NCBI GenBank assembly: GCA_021613535.1
Contig: CP075492.1
Location: 19,902,001 to 19,966,000, forward strand
Reading direction: 5' to 3'
Source of the DNA: Adineta vaga
Lineage: Eukaryota; Rotifera
DNA length: 64,000 bases
Positions 51,326 through 63,182 of this stretch are shown here, piece by piece. Position numbers and translations under genes: made by a program. Under the pieces are notes generated by a model. The model was not told where the DNA came from. It saw only the letters and a list, made by a program, of their open reading frames with translations, and ran no database searches. The stretch's first letter is position 1; the number at the start of each line of letters is the position of its first letter.

Positions 51326-53915
51326 ACTTGAAAAAGACTTTGAAATTTTCTCTATTTTTACATTTTTATACTAATATTTCAATCTTTCTTTTTTTTTACT
51401 TAGAATTCTTTTTGGTAGCGTATAACTAATCATTTATATTTTAATAATAATAAAAAACCTAAGTTGATCTTCTAAATTACGATTATACATGTTGTATCAT
51501 AATAATACATTTAGTCATTTGTATATAATGAGAAAGAACGAAAGATTATGAGGGTGTGAATTGTAGGTAAGGTGTCAGTTGATGATCTATCTCTCACCCA
51601 TCGATCTGCATCCTCAATATCACACAACGTCTGTCTTAGCAAATGAATCAGTGTTAGTTGCAGGGAGAGAAAATGGTAGTGGTTGTTTTAACAGCGCTGA
51701 ATTATATCAATGAAAATCACTGTACAAAATTATCTTTTCACAAAATATTCTAAACTATAAAATTTCATGTTATACGGAATATATTTACTCATCATTATTT
51801 AAAGTCATACATTTCTTTGTTATTAAAATATAATTCATTTTATTTATTACTTGTTTGTTTATTGTGTTTAGTATTAAATGTAAATGAATTCTAATTCTTA
51901 CAAGATTCCATAATTTATTTCATACAATCTATTTTTTCTGAGAATGTAAGAGTAACATATACCTACACATAAATTTCATCTTCGCTCATCCTTTTTTTCT
52001 CTCTTCATGATTAATGTAACTCAACAAATGAATGGAAATGTTTTGCAAGACGATGAATGTAATCGAATCCACGTTATCGAATCATTCGTTCACAAATACA
52101 CCGTAGATTGAGGGTGTGAATGATGCTAACAGGATATGTACTCATATCTACACCCTCTTGAATGTGATTCTCATCTATATAATAACTTATTTTTGATAAT
52201 GTTAGTTTAATTTTATCGAAATGTCGAATAAAATTCATATAAATAAACAAATACTAATTAAAACCGCTATAGCTCTCCAATTTTTATTCTGAATTTTGCC
52301 CTTGACAAGAGCATTACACAAGAATTTCTTTTTTAGCTGTATCACCATGTTTTCAGAAACGTGACGAATTTAAAACAATTCGTCGACAATGTCGTTCGTC
52401 AAACGCTTCGGAAGTCTTACTCATTTCGTGAAGCATTCAAGCGATACTATAGATTTCATGCAAGAAAAAAGTGAATGTTTACGACGTGATATTGATGTTG
52501 AACAGTCATTTTTTTCATCGTTTTGATTTTATTGATAAAAAAATGTCAAGATGTTTTTGACGATTATTATGGTGATGATACAAAACTTATCGAAGAAGTA
52601 CAAAAACTCCATCTAATTATCCTAGGCGAACACAGTTCAAAACACAAAAACATCAACGTTTGACTTTAATATTAAAATATGTATCTCGCAATATCCTCTA
52701 ACATAAGTTTTTATCTTTGTGAGCCTGTCTGCATGGCTCTCGAGTGATGTATATAAAAAAGAACGAAAAGAGAATCACTCCCCGTATACTGTGTCAGAAC
52801 ACACATATATACCGGGAAGAAAAAGAAAACAAAGAGAAAGAATGGTATCAAAGATAACATTCTTTCACGAAACAAACAAAAGGGATGACTGTAACACTCC
52901 ATGAATCAAAAGGATGATGAAGAATGTATCCAGACGTGACATGGTAGAGAGGAAGAGAGAAGAACAATAGCGAGAACACTCGTCATCGCTAACAATCTTG
53001 TTCCTTTTTTGTTATAGTGAGTAGTTTCGAATATTTGATCAAACAATTTAAAAAAAAATGTTATATTCATTATTGTTTCTGCAAAATTCGAGATGAAATA
53101 AAAGTTATTCTATATGGCTATTTGAACTGATACTTGTTTTTCAATACGAATGAATTACTGATAAAACACAATAAGTCATACGAAGAAAGGCTGTAGTTTC
53201 TATTAGATTTTGTAGTTTTATCGTTTTTTTTTTCTCAAGAATCTTTATGTTTTTGATCATTTTAGTCATAATATGTGAGGGTGTGGGTGAGGGTGTAACT
53301 ATAGCAGAGAGAGACCAACACCCACACCCTTGAAATCACTTGAGCGATTGCAAAGATATATCAATTACAAAAGTTCTGCAAACTTTTTGTGATACCTTAT
53401 TTAGAAAAATGGAGATATTGTTGATAAGTAACCATCACTACAGTTTGTTCTAATAATGCCTTTTCTTCTAATATTATTTGTTAAAAAATCCCTTGCTTTA
53501 TCATATTCATTGATCACCTTAAAAAAAACTCTTATAATAGAATTAGAGATTCATGAGCAACTTTTATCTTTTTCTTTACTAACTAATTTTAATTCATCAT
53601 ACTATGTACCATGAAGTTATTCAACAAATCGGATTAAAAAAAAAGAAAATCTTTCATTTTCATTTAATATAAAACTGACGTGACTAAATATTAGTAAATG
53701 ACTATCAAAGTTAATTTATATCTACAAACTTTCTCAATTTTATTATTGATAGAACACGATTAAATGGTATATGTATATATGTATTTATGTCACATTATAT
53801 TTGTTCAAACATAGGCATCATGTCTATTTAGCAAAAAAAAATTATCATTCTCTTTTGCAACATTATTTATTAATAATCCTTTATAAGATTAGAAGGCATA
53901 TTATATGATCAAGCA
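51326..53915. other. Non-coding region with GAGGGTGTG hairpins
   Basis: No intact gene. GAGGGTGTG motifs are at 51550, 52110 and 53277. Around 52330-52680 weak coding-like fragments on the plus strand (for example QEKSECLRRDIDVEQSFF and CQDVFDDYYGDDTKLIEEV) lie in different frames and may be a decayed gene of unknown type. Confidence 0.4.
53277..53330. repeat. GAGGGTGTGGGTG hairpin
   Basis: Perfect 12-bp arms AGGGTGTGGGTG (53278-53289) and CACCCACACCCT (53319-53330) with a 29-bp spacer. It is about 590 bp upstream of the receptor gene start. Related motifs are at 51550, 52110-52157, 60683-60745, 61275 and 63618. Nature unknown. Confidence 0.75.
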
Positions 53916-56900
53916 ATGTATATATTCTTCATATATTTCAGTTCTATACAAATTTGTTATAGTACATTTTCTTATCCCGAAGTTTTACTTTATAAAACAA
54001 GAAATCGTCAATTTTCTGATAAAAAACTTGAAACAAATTGTTTTTATTATTCCGGTCTAACATTTGATCGTGTCTATACTTTGGTACCATATTGTTTTCG
54101 TTCATCTGATAATTTCGTATATATATCATCTATGTCAAATGGTATATCGTTTGAAGATTTATATAAACGAAATATTACAAGTAAACTTTTATTGAAGAAT
54201 TTTGCTTCAATTGATACAATAGAAGATTATGAAATATATTGGCAAAAACGTCAATTGAATCTAAATACAAATGATTCAGATAAAAATCTTTATTTTATAT
54301 GTGATTCACTTTCATTTGGTATTGAATGTCAATATCATTTGATTGCGAAAGGAACTATAAGACAAATAATAAATGAGTTAAATAAATGGAAAAAAACTTC
54401 AAACGTATCAGATATATTAGCTGAAACTCATGGAACTTGTATAGAAGGAATTCAATGTGATGGACGTGATATTTGTCTTGATTGGCGAGAAATATGTAAT
54501 GGTATGTTATAATAATATCAACAATTCTATATATACATATATCTATTCATTTCTCTATAGGACATGTTGATTGTCTCAATTATAAAGATGAAGAGTTTTG
54601 TAATGAACTTGAAATAAATGAATGTGATCCTCAAACAGAATATCGTTGTTCAAATGGTCTATGTATTTCACATCATTTTTTCTATGATCTTATTCCCGAT
54701 TGTTTGGATAAAAGCGATGAATCAGAACATGATCTATGTTTTGATGGTGATATGGCTTGGACCTGTGAAAATGCTATGTGTGCTCCATACCATCACACTA
54801 GAACCAAAGACAGTTTCTTAAAAACGTTCAGTTGTGGTGATGGTCAATGCACACAAATTACATTTACCGATTCAACAAGCGTTTCCCAACGGTATTCTTT
54901 TAGATGTATCAATGGTCGAGATATAGTCTATAGTAGACAACTATTCGAATCTACAAATGAATGTTTAGATTATTTAAAATGTTCTTTAAACTTTAATCTG
55001 TTTTATTCTGAATGTCGAAAATTATGTTCTTCGGAATTTCTTTGTAACATGAAAGCCAAACCAAAGTGTATCAATCAATCGTTAATAATGTATCCATTAA
55101 AACCTGTCTACGATAATCATGTATTCTTTATTTATACACTGAATAGAACACTATCTTTGCATTTGAATATAATACCTTCATTTATTTGTTTTGATTCAAT
55201 ACGATGTTCACAATATAGAATAACAAATACTATTAATAATCGTACATGTTCAGATATTAATCAATTTGAAGCATTTCATCAGAGGAAACAATATGTTTTT
55301 TGGAAAGATGTTTTTACAGTATTGCAAATTATTTTTGGTGGATGTTCATTACCAGGTAAATAAAACATATTTGTTTCGTTGATTTTTTCAATTAAATTCT
55401 ACTTTTATATAGGATTAATGGTTAAGAAAGATTCTGATTGTTCACATTTATCATTATTTCATTGTCAAAATTCATCAAAATGTATATCAAAATATCGATT
55501 ACAAGATAATATAATCGATTGTTATAATAATACAGATGAAGATTACAATGATACATGTGATCTTGCACTTCCTCACCGATTTCAATGTAAATCAGAAAAA
55601 CGATGTATACCTCGTCGTTTGTTTTTAGACTTTTCTAAACATTGTATTGATGGTTCGGATGAATCTTTGACGACAAACTGTCAGACTTCATTCAGTGAAT
55701 CTTGTGATATTCTAGCTGGACGTAAAGAAATTAATCAAATTGTTTCTTTTGCTGATATATGTGATGGTATAGAACGTATTCAACCTACATATGAAGACAA
55801 AAATACAGATGAAACAGATTGTAATGAATATTCTTGTGTATCAGAATATACTCTATGTGATGGACAAATGAATTGTCCTGATGGACGTGATGAAATATTT
55901 TGTGAAAATACTGTATCAACATTAATATGCAATATTGATAAAGAACAAACCTTTTGTGTTCAACAGAATGGTAGTGTTACAAACTACTGTGCTTCTATGA
56001 ATGTTATTGGTGATCAAAAAGTGGATTGTTTAGGATCAAGTGATGAACGTGATCATTGTCGAATAAAGTATCCGTATGAATTTAACCGACGTTACAGATG
56101 TAAGTTTTCAATTAATCTATACATATAATTATAAAGACGAAGAAATTAATATATTTAGGTTTAAATGATTCAACATGTATAACTCCACATCAAATTTGTG
56201 ATTGTCATGCAGATTGTCCTTTAAAAGATGATGAAAGTTATCCATTATGTCCTTGGAAAAGTGGTAAATGTAATCCGGAAATACTTCCATGTCAAGGTGA
56301 CATGCCAATTATATTTCGAGGGAATCGGTGCAATGGTATATTTGATTGTTACAACTATTTAGACGAATGGTTATGTGATTTATTGGATCGACCATCGATT
56401 GATTCATTTAAACTCCAGAGACTATCTTATTTCAAACCAATTCTTCCACAAAATCTTCAACGATCTCTTAATCTATATACATATCGAAGTTGGTATTGTA
56501 ATCGAGGTATGCCGATTCGATTTATAAAAGATCCTGAACATTTTCAATGTTTATGTCCTCCTGCTTATTATGGAAATCGATGTGAATATCAACGAAAACG
56601 ATTAAATCTTATACTTGAACTTAATGCTCCAACATTAATTGAACGAACAAGTATTTTTAAACTTATAGTTTTTCTTATTGAAACATCTAATTATACAATT
56701 GTATCACAAGCAGATGAAATTATTTATTTACCATCATCACAATGTTTACCAAAACATATTATTGATTTATTATATCCAATTAAATGGAGATACGATATTA
56801 AACATTATGTTCATATTCAAATTTACCGTTTAACAAATTCTTTTATAGAATATCGAGGTTCATGGTTTTTCTCAATTAAATTTGAATTTCTTTATGTAAA

Positions 56901-58857
56901 TCGTATTGCTTCACAGATAATGTTATTAGAAAAAAATTCAGTTAAAAATTGTCAAAATTTACCTTGTCTACATGGTTTATGTGAATTATATTTAAATTTT
57001 CCTGAACATTCATTTTGTCATTGTGAATCTGGTTGGTCCGGTCGTTTATGTAATATAAAACATTTACAAGAATGTGATTGTGCTCCTCAATCATTATGTG
57101 TTAGTCCTGGTACATGTATTTGTCCTTTATATAAAATTGGTTCACGATGTTATATTGATTTTAATCCATGTATAGATAATCCTTGTGGAAAACATGGTAT
57201 ATGTGTTTCACTCGATATTCAATCAATTCGATCGTACTGTTTTTGTGACGAAGGATATTTTGGTAGAAGATGTGAACAGATTTCATCTCATTTAAAAGTA
57301 AAATTTTCATCTTCAATTATTATTCCATCAGCTATTTTAGTTCATTTTATAACATTATTTGATAAAACAGATCATCAAACAAATTCATATTTTAAACGAA
57401 TTCGTTTATATGAAAGTGAAACAGATGTATTTTATCCGATGAATTATCTTCCAACGATAATTTTTATTCAACTTATAATTGAAAAAAATTCTTTTCCATT
57501 ATATCTTGTTTTTCGTGATTCTTTTCAAACACCATTATTATTAAATGAAATTACAATAGAAATTACTAATTCAAATCGATGTCCTCATATAAATGAATTT
57601 TTTGATAAAGATTTTCCATATTTACCTTATCTTTATCGTGTTAAATTTTATCAACGTCCATGTCGTCAAAAGAACGAGAATTTCTTATGTTTTTATGATA
57701 ATATACAGATTTGTTTCTGTAATCAATTTAATGAAACTGAGTGTTTTCCATTTATTTCAATGAATAATACAGCACAATGTACAAATGAATATAATCCATG
57801 TGAGAATAATGGACAATGTATACAAGATAAACAACGATGTCCAACAACAAGTATATGTTTATGTCCTGAATGTACATTTGGTAGTTTATGTCAATTTAAT
57901 ACACGTGGATATATATTTTCTTTAAATACAATTATTGGACCATATATTAAACCAAACATTTCATTAATAAATCAATCAAAAAGTATTTTAATTGGTTTAA
58001 TTATTTGTTGTATACTTTTTTTATTTGGTATTATTGATGGATTATGTTCTATTATAACATTTTCTCAATTAACTATTCGACAAACTGGACGTGGTATTTA
58101 TTTATTAAGTTCATCTTTAATATCATTTTTAACAATACTTATATGTCTTATTCAATATATTTTGATACTTTTTCAACAAATTAATCAATCAAATTCTTAT
58201 TATAGTTGTGTTATTATTGAATATTTAATAAAATGTTTTCCAATTACTTGTGATTGGTTACAAGCATGTTTATCAATTGAAAATGTATCGATTATTTTAT
58301 TGGGAATCAAATTTCGTCAAAAGATTAGTTATAAAATAGCGAAATATATAGCAAGTGGAGTCTTTTTATGTGTAATTCTTATATCATTATATGATCCATT
58401 GCATCGTCATTTATTATATGATGAATTTGAAAAAAGAACATATTGTGTTGTTTCATATTCAACAAAATTTCTTAAATCGTATGATTCGACAATGAATTTA
58501 ATTCATTTTATTGGACCATTTATTATAAATGTTATATGTTCAATAGTTATGATTATTCTTAGTACTCGAATCAAAGCTCGAACAAATCAGAATTATAAAA
58601 TACAATTTTATAATAATATTAAAAAACATAAACATTTAATAATTAGTCCAATTCTATTAGTTCTTCTAATGATACCAAGATTAATTATAACATTTCATAC
58701 GACATGTATAAGACCAACACGAAATTCTTATCCTTATTTAGTTATGATTGGATATTTTATATCCTATTTACCATATATATTAACAAGTATTATTTTTATT
58801 TTGCCATCAACAATTTATAAAAAACAACTTTCGACATTATTAAAACGATTTGTTTAA
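53916..58857 (+). CDS. LDLa/EGF seven-transmembrane receptor
   Basis: Four exons: 53916-54502, 54561-55355, 55413-56099, 56159-58857, with introns of 57-59 bp. The protein has about 1,590 residues. The ectodomain contains several LDL-receptor class A-type repeats (CSNGLCISHHF then CLDKSDES; CISKYRL; CIPRRLF then CIDGSDES; TLCDGQMNCPDGRDEIFC; CNGIFDCYNYLDEWLC). EGF-like modules follow (CLCPPAYYGNRC, CHCESGWSGRLC, CFCDEGYFGRRC, CLCPECTFGSLC). The last 290 or so residues form seven hydrophobic helices starting SILIGLIICCILFLFGIIDG, a rhodopsin-like GPCR fold. A plasma-membrane receptor with a large modular ectodomain is inferred; ligand unknown. The N-terminus is uncertain: MYIFFIYFSS could be a signal peptide, but TATTTCAG at about 53935-53942 could be an acceptor for an unseen first exon. 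Confidence 0.85.
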
Positions 58858-60058
58858 TGTTAATCTTTACCGAGGATGAAAGCGAGTGACGCGCTAAGAT
58901 CGAAATGTGTTTTGATAGTTTTTTTATATTCACCCTTACTTGCAGTGTTTATATAAATCTAGAACAGTTGAAGAGTTGTTTGTATAGTTTTCAATATGGA
59001 TTTGGTTACTCTGTTATCATTTGTGGAAAGTTAATGATCAATAAAGAAATAAATCCATATTCAAATCTGTACTATAGACTCATTCAGAAATCAGAGTATA
59101 TATATACCTATGCAGCTCGCACATTTTCATTCTCTGTATATTGGCAGATTGCTTTATTGATCTATTAATATGCGATAACATCATTATACAGCTTTATATT
59201 CATTTTATTTCTCAAAAGCAAAATAAAGATGAAAGACAAGAGATTTTTTTATCGATATTTAATTTAAATCATTATTTGAGTATAACATTTAATGATAGGA
59301 GTAGATGAAAAGAATAAAAAGCATCCTCATCCTTCTATCTAAATCCTGAATATACATAATCAATATTGAAAAAGAGAAGAAAGTATAAACACATGATAAT
59401 AAGAGAAAATAAAGAAGTAGGGATAAGAAAAATTGTATGAAGATAAAACGAAAGAACAAGTTTATTCTTGATGGTTCTATGTCGATTCAGTTTAAAGGTG
59501 GTTTTATTTCCAATTGATTATTATCTATTTCAACAGCATCTGAGATTCACGATAAAACTAGAGAATATTGTTCTTCACCAGTAGAGATTTTTGTCGTTTT
59601 CTATAATAGATCATAAGCTGAATCATGTTTATATTTGATAATTAAATTCAGATCTTGAGAGTGTGGACACTGATGGTGGGGATAAGAGCGTGAAGGACGA
59701 GAGGGTTCAAGATAGTATCGGTGTGCGGAAACACTGATGCCATTGATAAATCCGTAATGAATAAATAAAGCCCTCAAAAAAAACGTCCCGGTATGCTCTC
59801 TCATCCTCAAGAGTATTTACGATGCAAAGATATTCTAATTTGTCGAGCATACGATTAGATAATAAATTATTGTATTTATTATACCGAAATGTCACTAGTT
59901 TAGTGCAGAGAACTGAATTAGATCATGTCGAATAAGTACACAAGTGAGAAAACTACGATATAATGATCTCGATTAAAATCAAACTTTATTTAAAAATCAT
60001 GACAACTTAGTCTCATATCATACAATAGTTCTTTAGAATGGTAACAAATATTTTTATT
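58858..60058. other. Non-coding region
   Basis: No supported gene. An 87-codon plus-strand ORF at 58905-59168 directly follows the receptor and is more likely 3' UTR. Nothing else recognised. Confidence 0.4.
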
Positions 60059-60600
60059 TTAAGCACAAATTACTTCTGAATAACCACTAGGACAGCTTTT
60101 GCATAAACAGTTGTTGACGAATGTACCATCGTAATCAGTAAAAGGGACACAAACACCAGTCCCACAGTTCTTATAACCTGTAGAAATATAAGATGTAAAA
60201 TACATAAATGACTTTCTGTTAATCATCTAATGAAGAAGACGTTCAGTGGAAGCTTTCGAAATGTATCAAATCTTTTGTTTTGGTATCTGATTTTTCGTAA
60301 CTCTTGACAATTCTAAGTGATTCAATTTTGTGCACCGTCTCTTTCATTCTATGTTTAGAAGAAAGCTGTCTGGGGTGTAACAAGTCGAGGAGAAGAAGTA
60401 AAATAACAAAAAATTAGTATTTTTCCTTACCAACACATTTGCCGTAACAGTTGTTACTGTTACATGTTCGAGATTGACCTTGAACAACTAAAAGACGAAT
60501 GATACAGGCAACAATCATAAATCGAAACGATTTAATACATACCAATAACAAAGCTAAATATCAAGAAAAATGAAATTAGTGCTTGAAGTAGAAGACGCAT
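60059..60600 (-). CDS. 77-residue secreted cysteine-rich peptide
   Basis: Three small exons, 60600-60543, 60487-60431 and 60177-60059, are joined by GT-AG introns: GTATGT to TTTTAG (55 bp) and GTAAGG to CTACAG (253 bp). Phases match, and 234 coding bases give 77 codons plus TAA. Exon 1 is a signal peptide (MRLLLQALISFFLIFSFVI). The mature part holds nine cysteines in about 50 residues, with spacing C-x4-C-x3-C-x5-C-x4-C-x13-C-x-C-x2-C-x8-C. It ends GYSEVICA. I do not recognise the family; the pattern is that of small disulfide-rich effector, antimicrobial or EGF-like peptides. The second intron is long for this region. A GAGGGTGTG hairpin lies 83-145 bp upstream of the start. Confidence rests on the conserved logic of the splice sites, not on a homologue. 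Confidence 0.7.
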
Positions 60601-60682
60601 GATGTCGTATGCATTCGAATATGATGAGTTTTGTGTGTTACTAGTTGAAACACGGTGACAATTTATATGGTATTCGCATCTT

Positions 60683-60745
60683 GAGGGTGTGGGTGTTCCC
60701 TTCATCTTCATCTACGACCACATCCATACACACCCTCACACCCTC
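60683..60745. promoter_or_regulatory. GAGGGTGTG hairpin upstream of cysteine-rich peptide gene
   Basis: GAGGGTGTGGGTG at 60683-60695 faces two reverse-complement copies CACACCCTC (60729-60737 and 60737-60745). It sits 83-145 bp before the start codon of the minus-strand peptide gene, a promoter-proximal position. A regulatory role is inference; it could equally be a dispersed repeat or telomere-like debris. Confidence 0.4.
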
Positions 60746-61793
60746 CTTTTACTAATATCTGCGTACTATTTCGATGTATATTATTAGCAGTGAGTTCTTC
60801 CATTAATTTCAACAGACCAAACGAAGCTATACGACTGGCAATGTTGCTCAAAAATTCGACTCACTCATTATAGTTTTATTCGATATTATCATTCGTGCAG
60901 GTCACGAAAGTGATGCTTTTGAGTACTCGATTCCGCTTCTAAATTTTATTCATCAATGCAACATAAGATTGGATGATTATTTTAGCAGTTTATTTAATAA
61001 TAACTCAACTTTTAAAACCGATTCGGACGTCCTATAAAGTATACCTTTTTTCTTTTCGTTTTCTTCTTCATATTGTGAAACAACGTTTAACATTCACAAA
61101 ATTAAACTGACAACAAAGGAAAATAGTTATAAACATATTTCGGATAAACTGTAGAATGTTGAATAGTTGATCGTTTTATTTTAGCACAATTACGTCGCGT
61201 TTCATCTCGCGTAAAGTTTCTTGTTACCTTTTCCAACTCATCATGCTACATTTTTAATTCAGTTAAACAAGGTAGAGGGTGTGGGTGTGGGTGTGGTAAC
61301 GAAGAAACAAATCCACAGCCTATAACCAAAACCAATAGAGGAAAAAATTTATTGAATTTAGAAATAAACGTGCAGATGTAAAGACACTCTGTATAATACT
61401 GATAATTAAATGATTTGATGAATATAAGATTAAATATACATCCACATTTGTTATACGATTTTTTTAGAAAATAGAAAGGTTTGCAATGGTAATAGATTGC
61501 TTGCGAATGACATTATACCAAGTATAAAAAGTACAATTGTTTCATCGTATAAATTACTATCTCTTATATTTTCTTTCGATACTTCATAGACCCAAAGATT
61601 TCTTGAATACCGTTGAATTTCACATTGATTACCTATAAAACATCTGTTAACACAATAATATCACTTTCCCACTGATATCGTTATTTTTTACTTTCTTTCA
61701 TTTCTCTCCAATGTAAGCTTATGTTGCATTGTGAAGGAACTATATAATAATTTCAGAAATCATTAAAAAGAGTAAATAGACTGAAAAAGTATT
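60746..61793. other. Non-coding region
   Basis: No gene seen. It contains the telomere-like tract at 61275-61296. Confidence 0.4.
61275..61296 (+). repeat. Telomere-like GTGTGG tract
   Basis: GAGGG followed by three GTGTGG-type units. TGTGGG repeats are, as I recall, the telomeric repeat type of bdelloids. The tract is interstitial here and has no paired reverse complement nearby, unlike the other GAGGGTGTG sites. Confidence 0.6.
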
Positions 61794-63182
61794 TCACACG
61801 ACTTCATTCTGCCCTCCAGAATAATACTTTAACTCAATCAAATCATGTGGTACAGTTTTACCATTCCAGGCTTTGTGAATGGCAATAGCAGCACCAACAG
61901 CTGTTGCTTGAGCCATCGATGTCGCATAGACTTCCAATTGGTGGAATTCCAGCGCAAGAAGATGCATAAACACACTGTTTTTACTAAACCCACCGTCGAC
62001 AAAGATCCGTTGCACTTTACAATCCTGTAGCACATAGTTGGTAGATATGGTTTGCTGCTCCACTATGTCAATCATGAGTTGGTGATAAGCCTCAATATCA
62101 TTGGTGAAATCATCCAGATAACGTTGCTCAAAAACAGACTTCTGCAGCTGACCATTCTGCTTATGACTGTGCAGTGAAGTTTGCACTTTGAGTTTGGTAA
62201 CTATATCTGGATCGTAATTAATGGTGTGGTAACGAATTATGTCTTGGGTAAAGTGGGTGGCAATGCGTTCTACCTGCTGCTCGTATTCGTATCCTGTGAA
62301 CAGACGGGATGCTTTTACGGTGCTACCTTTGTATTGCAGATAATTGAGACAGTCATTCTTCAGCTGATCAGCAGTGAGTGGCGTTTGGTTAAAAGGATTT
62401 AAACTGATGGACCATGTACCGGTTGATATCAACACAAAAGTCATATTGAAGCTCACCAAATAGGGGATAAGTGCTGCCGAGCTGTCATGCAGCCCAACGC
62501 CAACACAGCAAGTACTTCCTGGAAGCACTGAGGGCCACACGCTGTCTGCAGTTTGTAAAGGGGCCATTTTTGGCAGGATGTCTTCATCGTTTACCCATAA
62601 GTGGTAATTATTAATGCTGAAATCCCAGAGTGCTGTATGACAGCCGATGCTGGTGAGATCGGCAACCATTTGACCGCTGAGGAGATAGCTCATGTATTGA
62701 GGTAGGTGCAAGGCGTACTTGAGCTTTTTGAAAACTTCAGGTTGTTTGTATTTTAACCGGTAAAGTTGTAAACCCGAATTTAGACTACCTAAAATCGGCG
62801 ACGCAGTTTTTTGGGCAAATTTGGCTTCGTCGCCATAGATATCGTAAAATTGTTTGCTCAGTTCAGACGGATAGGGCTTCAGATAATTATATAGCGGAGT
62901 TAACGGCGTTCCATCTTCATCGACATAAACAAAACTAGCACCATAGGCAGAAAAATTTACCGCTTTTAGATCGAACTCTTTATGCTTGAAGATCTCGCGC
63001 AGCGAATCAAATACCCATAGGCGCAGGCTGTCAAGATTTTCGCATGGATAATCATCTTCGTCATGAGTTTCCGGAAAGCGAGCAGTCCGTTCAAAAGCTA
63101 TCTTGTAGTTGTCGTCAAATAGAAACAGCTTTTTATTGGTTTTACCTATATCAAAAATAGCTATAACAGGTTTTAGCGCCAT
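61794..63182 (-). CDS. FGGY-family carbohydrate kinase, bacterial type
   Basis: Phosphorylates a sugar using ATP; by family, candidates are rhamnulose, fuculose or xylulose, but I cannot choose. An intronless 462-residue protein, within the usual FGGY range. The start MALKPVIAIFDIGKTNKKLF is chosen because homology begins here. The frame is open back to 63416, but that extension looks unlike any kinase. The first phosphate motif is FDIGKTN, the catalytic Asp region is GVGLHDSSAALIPYL, then ISTGTWSISLNP and the adenosine motif VDGGFSKNSVFM. The gene is visibly richer in G+C than its surroundings and resembles Bacteroidota kinases as I remember them. It is probably a recent horizontal acquisition. 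All key motifs are intact. Cytosolic, as no targeting signal is seen. Confidence 0.88.
   Translation of the reverse strand: MALKPVIAIFDIGKTNKKLFLFDDNYKIAFERTARFPETHDEDDYPCENLDSLRLWVFDSLREIFKHKEFDLKAVNFSAYGASFVYVDEDGTPLTPLYNYLKPYPSELSKQFYDIYGDEAKFAQKTASPILGSLNSGLQLYRLKYKQPEVFKKLKYALHLPQYMSYLLSGQMVADLTSIGCHTALWDFSINNYHLWVNDEDILPKMAPLQTADSVWPSVLPGSTCCVGVGLHDSSAALIPYLVSFNMTFVLISTGTWSISLNPFNQTPLTADQLKNDCLNYLQYKGSTVKASRLFTGYEYEQQVERIATHFTQDIIRYHTINYDPDIVTKLKVQTSLHSHKQNGQLQKSVFEQRYLDDFTNDIEAYHQLMIDIVEQQTISTNYVLQDCKVQRIFVDGGFSKNSVFMHLLALEFHQLEVYATSMAQATAVGAAIAIHKAWNGKTVPHDLIELKYYSGGQNEVV

Noticed and set aside
58905-59168. 87-codon ORF after the receptor gene
   Set aside because: No domain, start context or splice support. 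More likely 3' UTR.
61794-63182. Kinase as bacterial contamination
   Set aside because: Both flanks are AT-rich with the same dispersed motifs as the rest of the window, and no sharp join is visible apart from a short G+C-rich stretch above the start. Read coverage would be needed to be certain.
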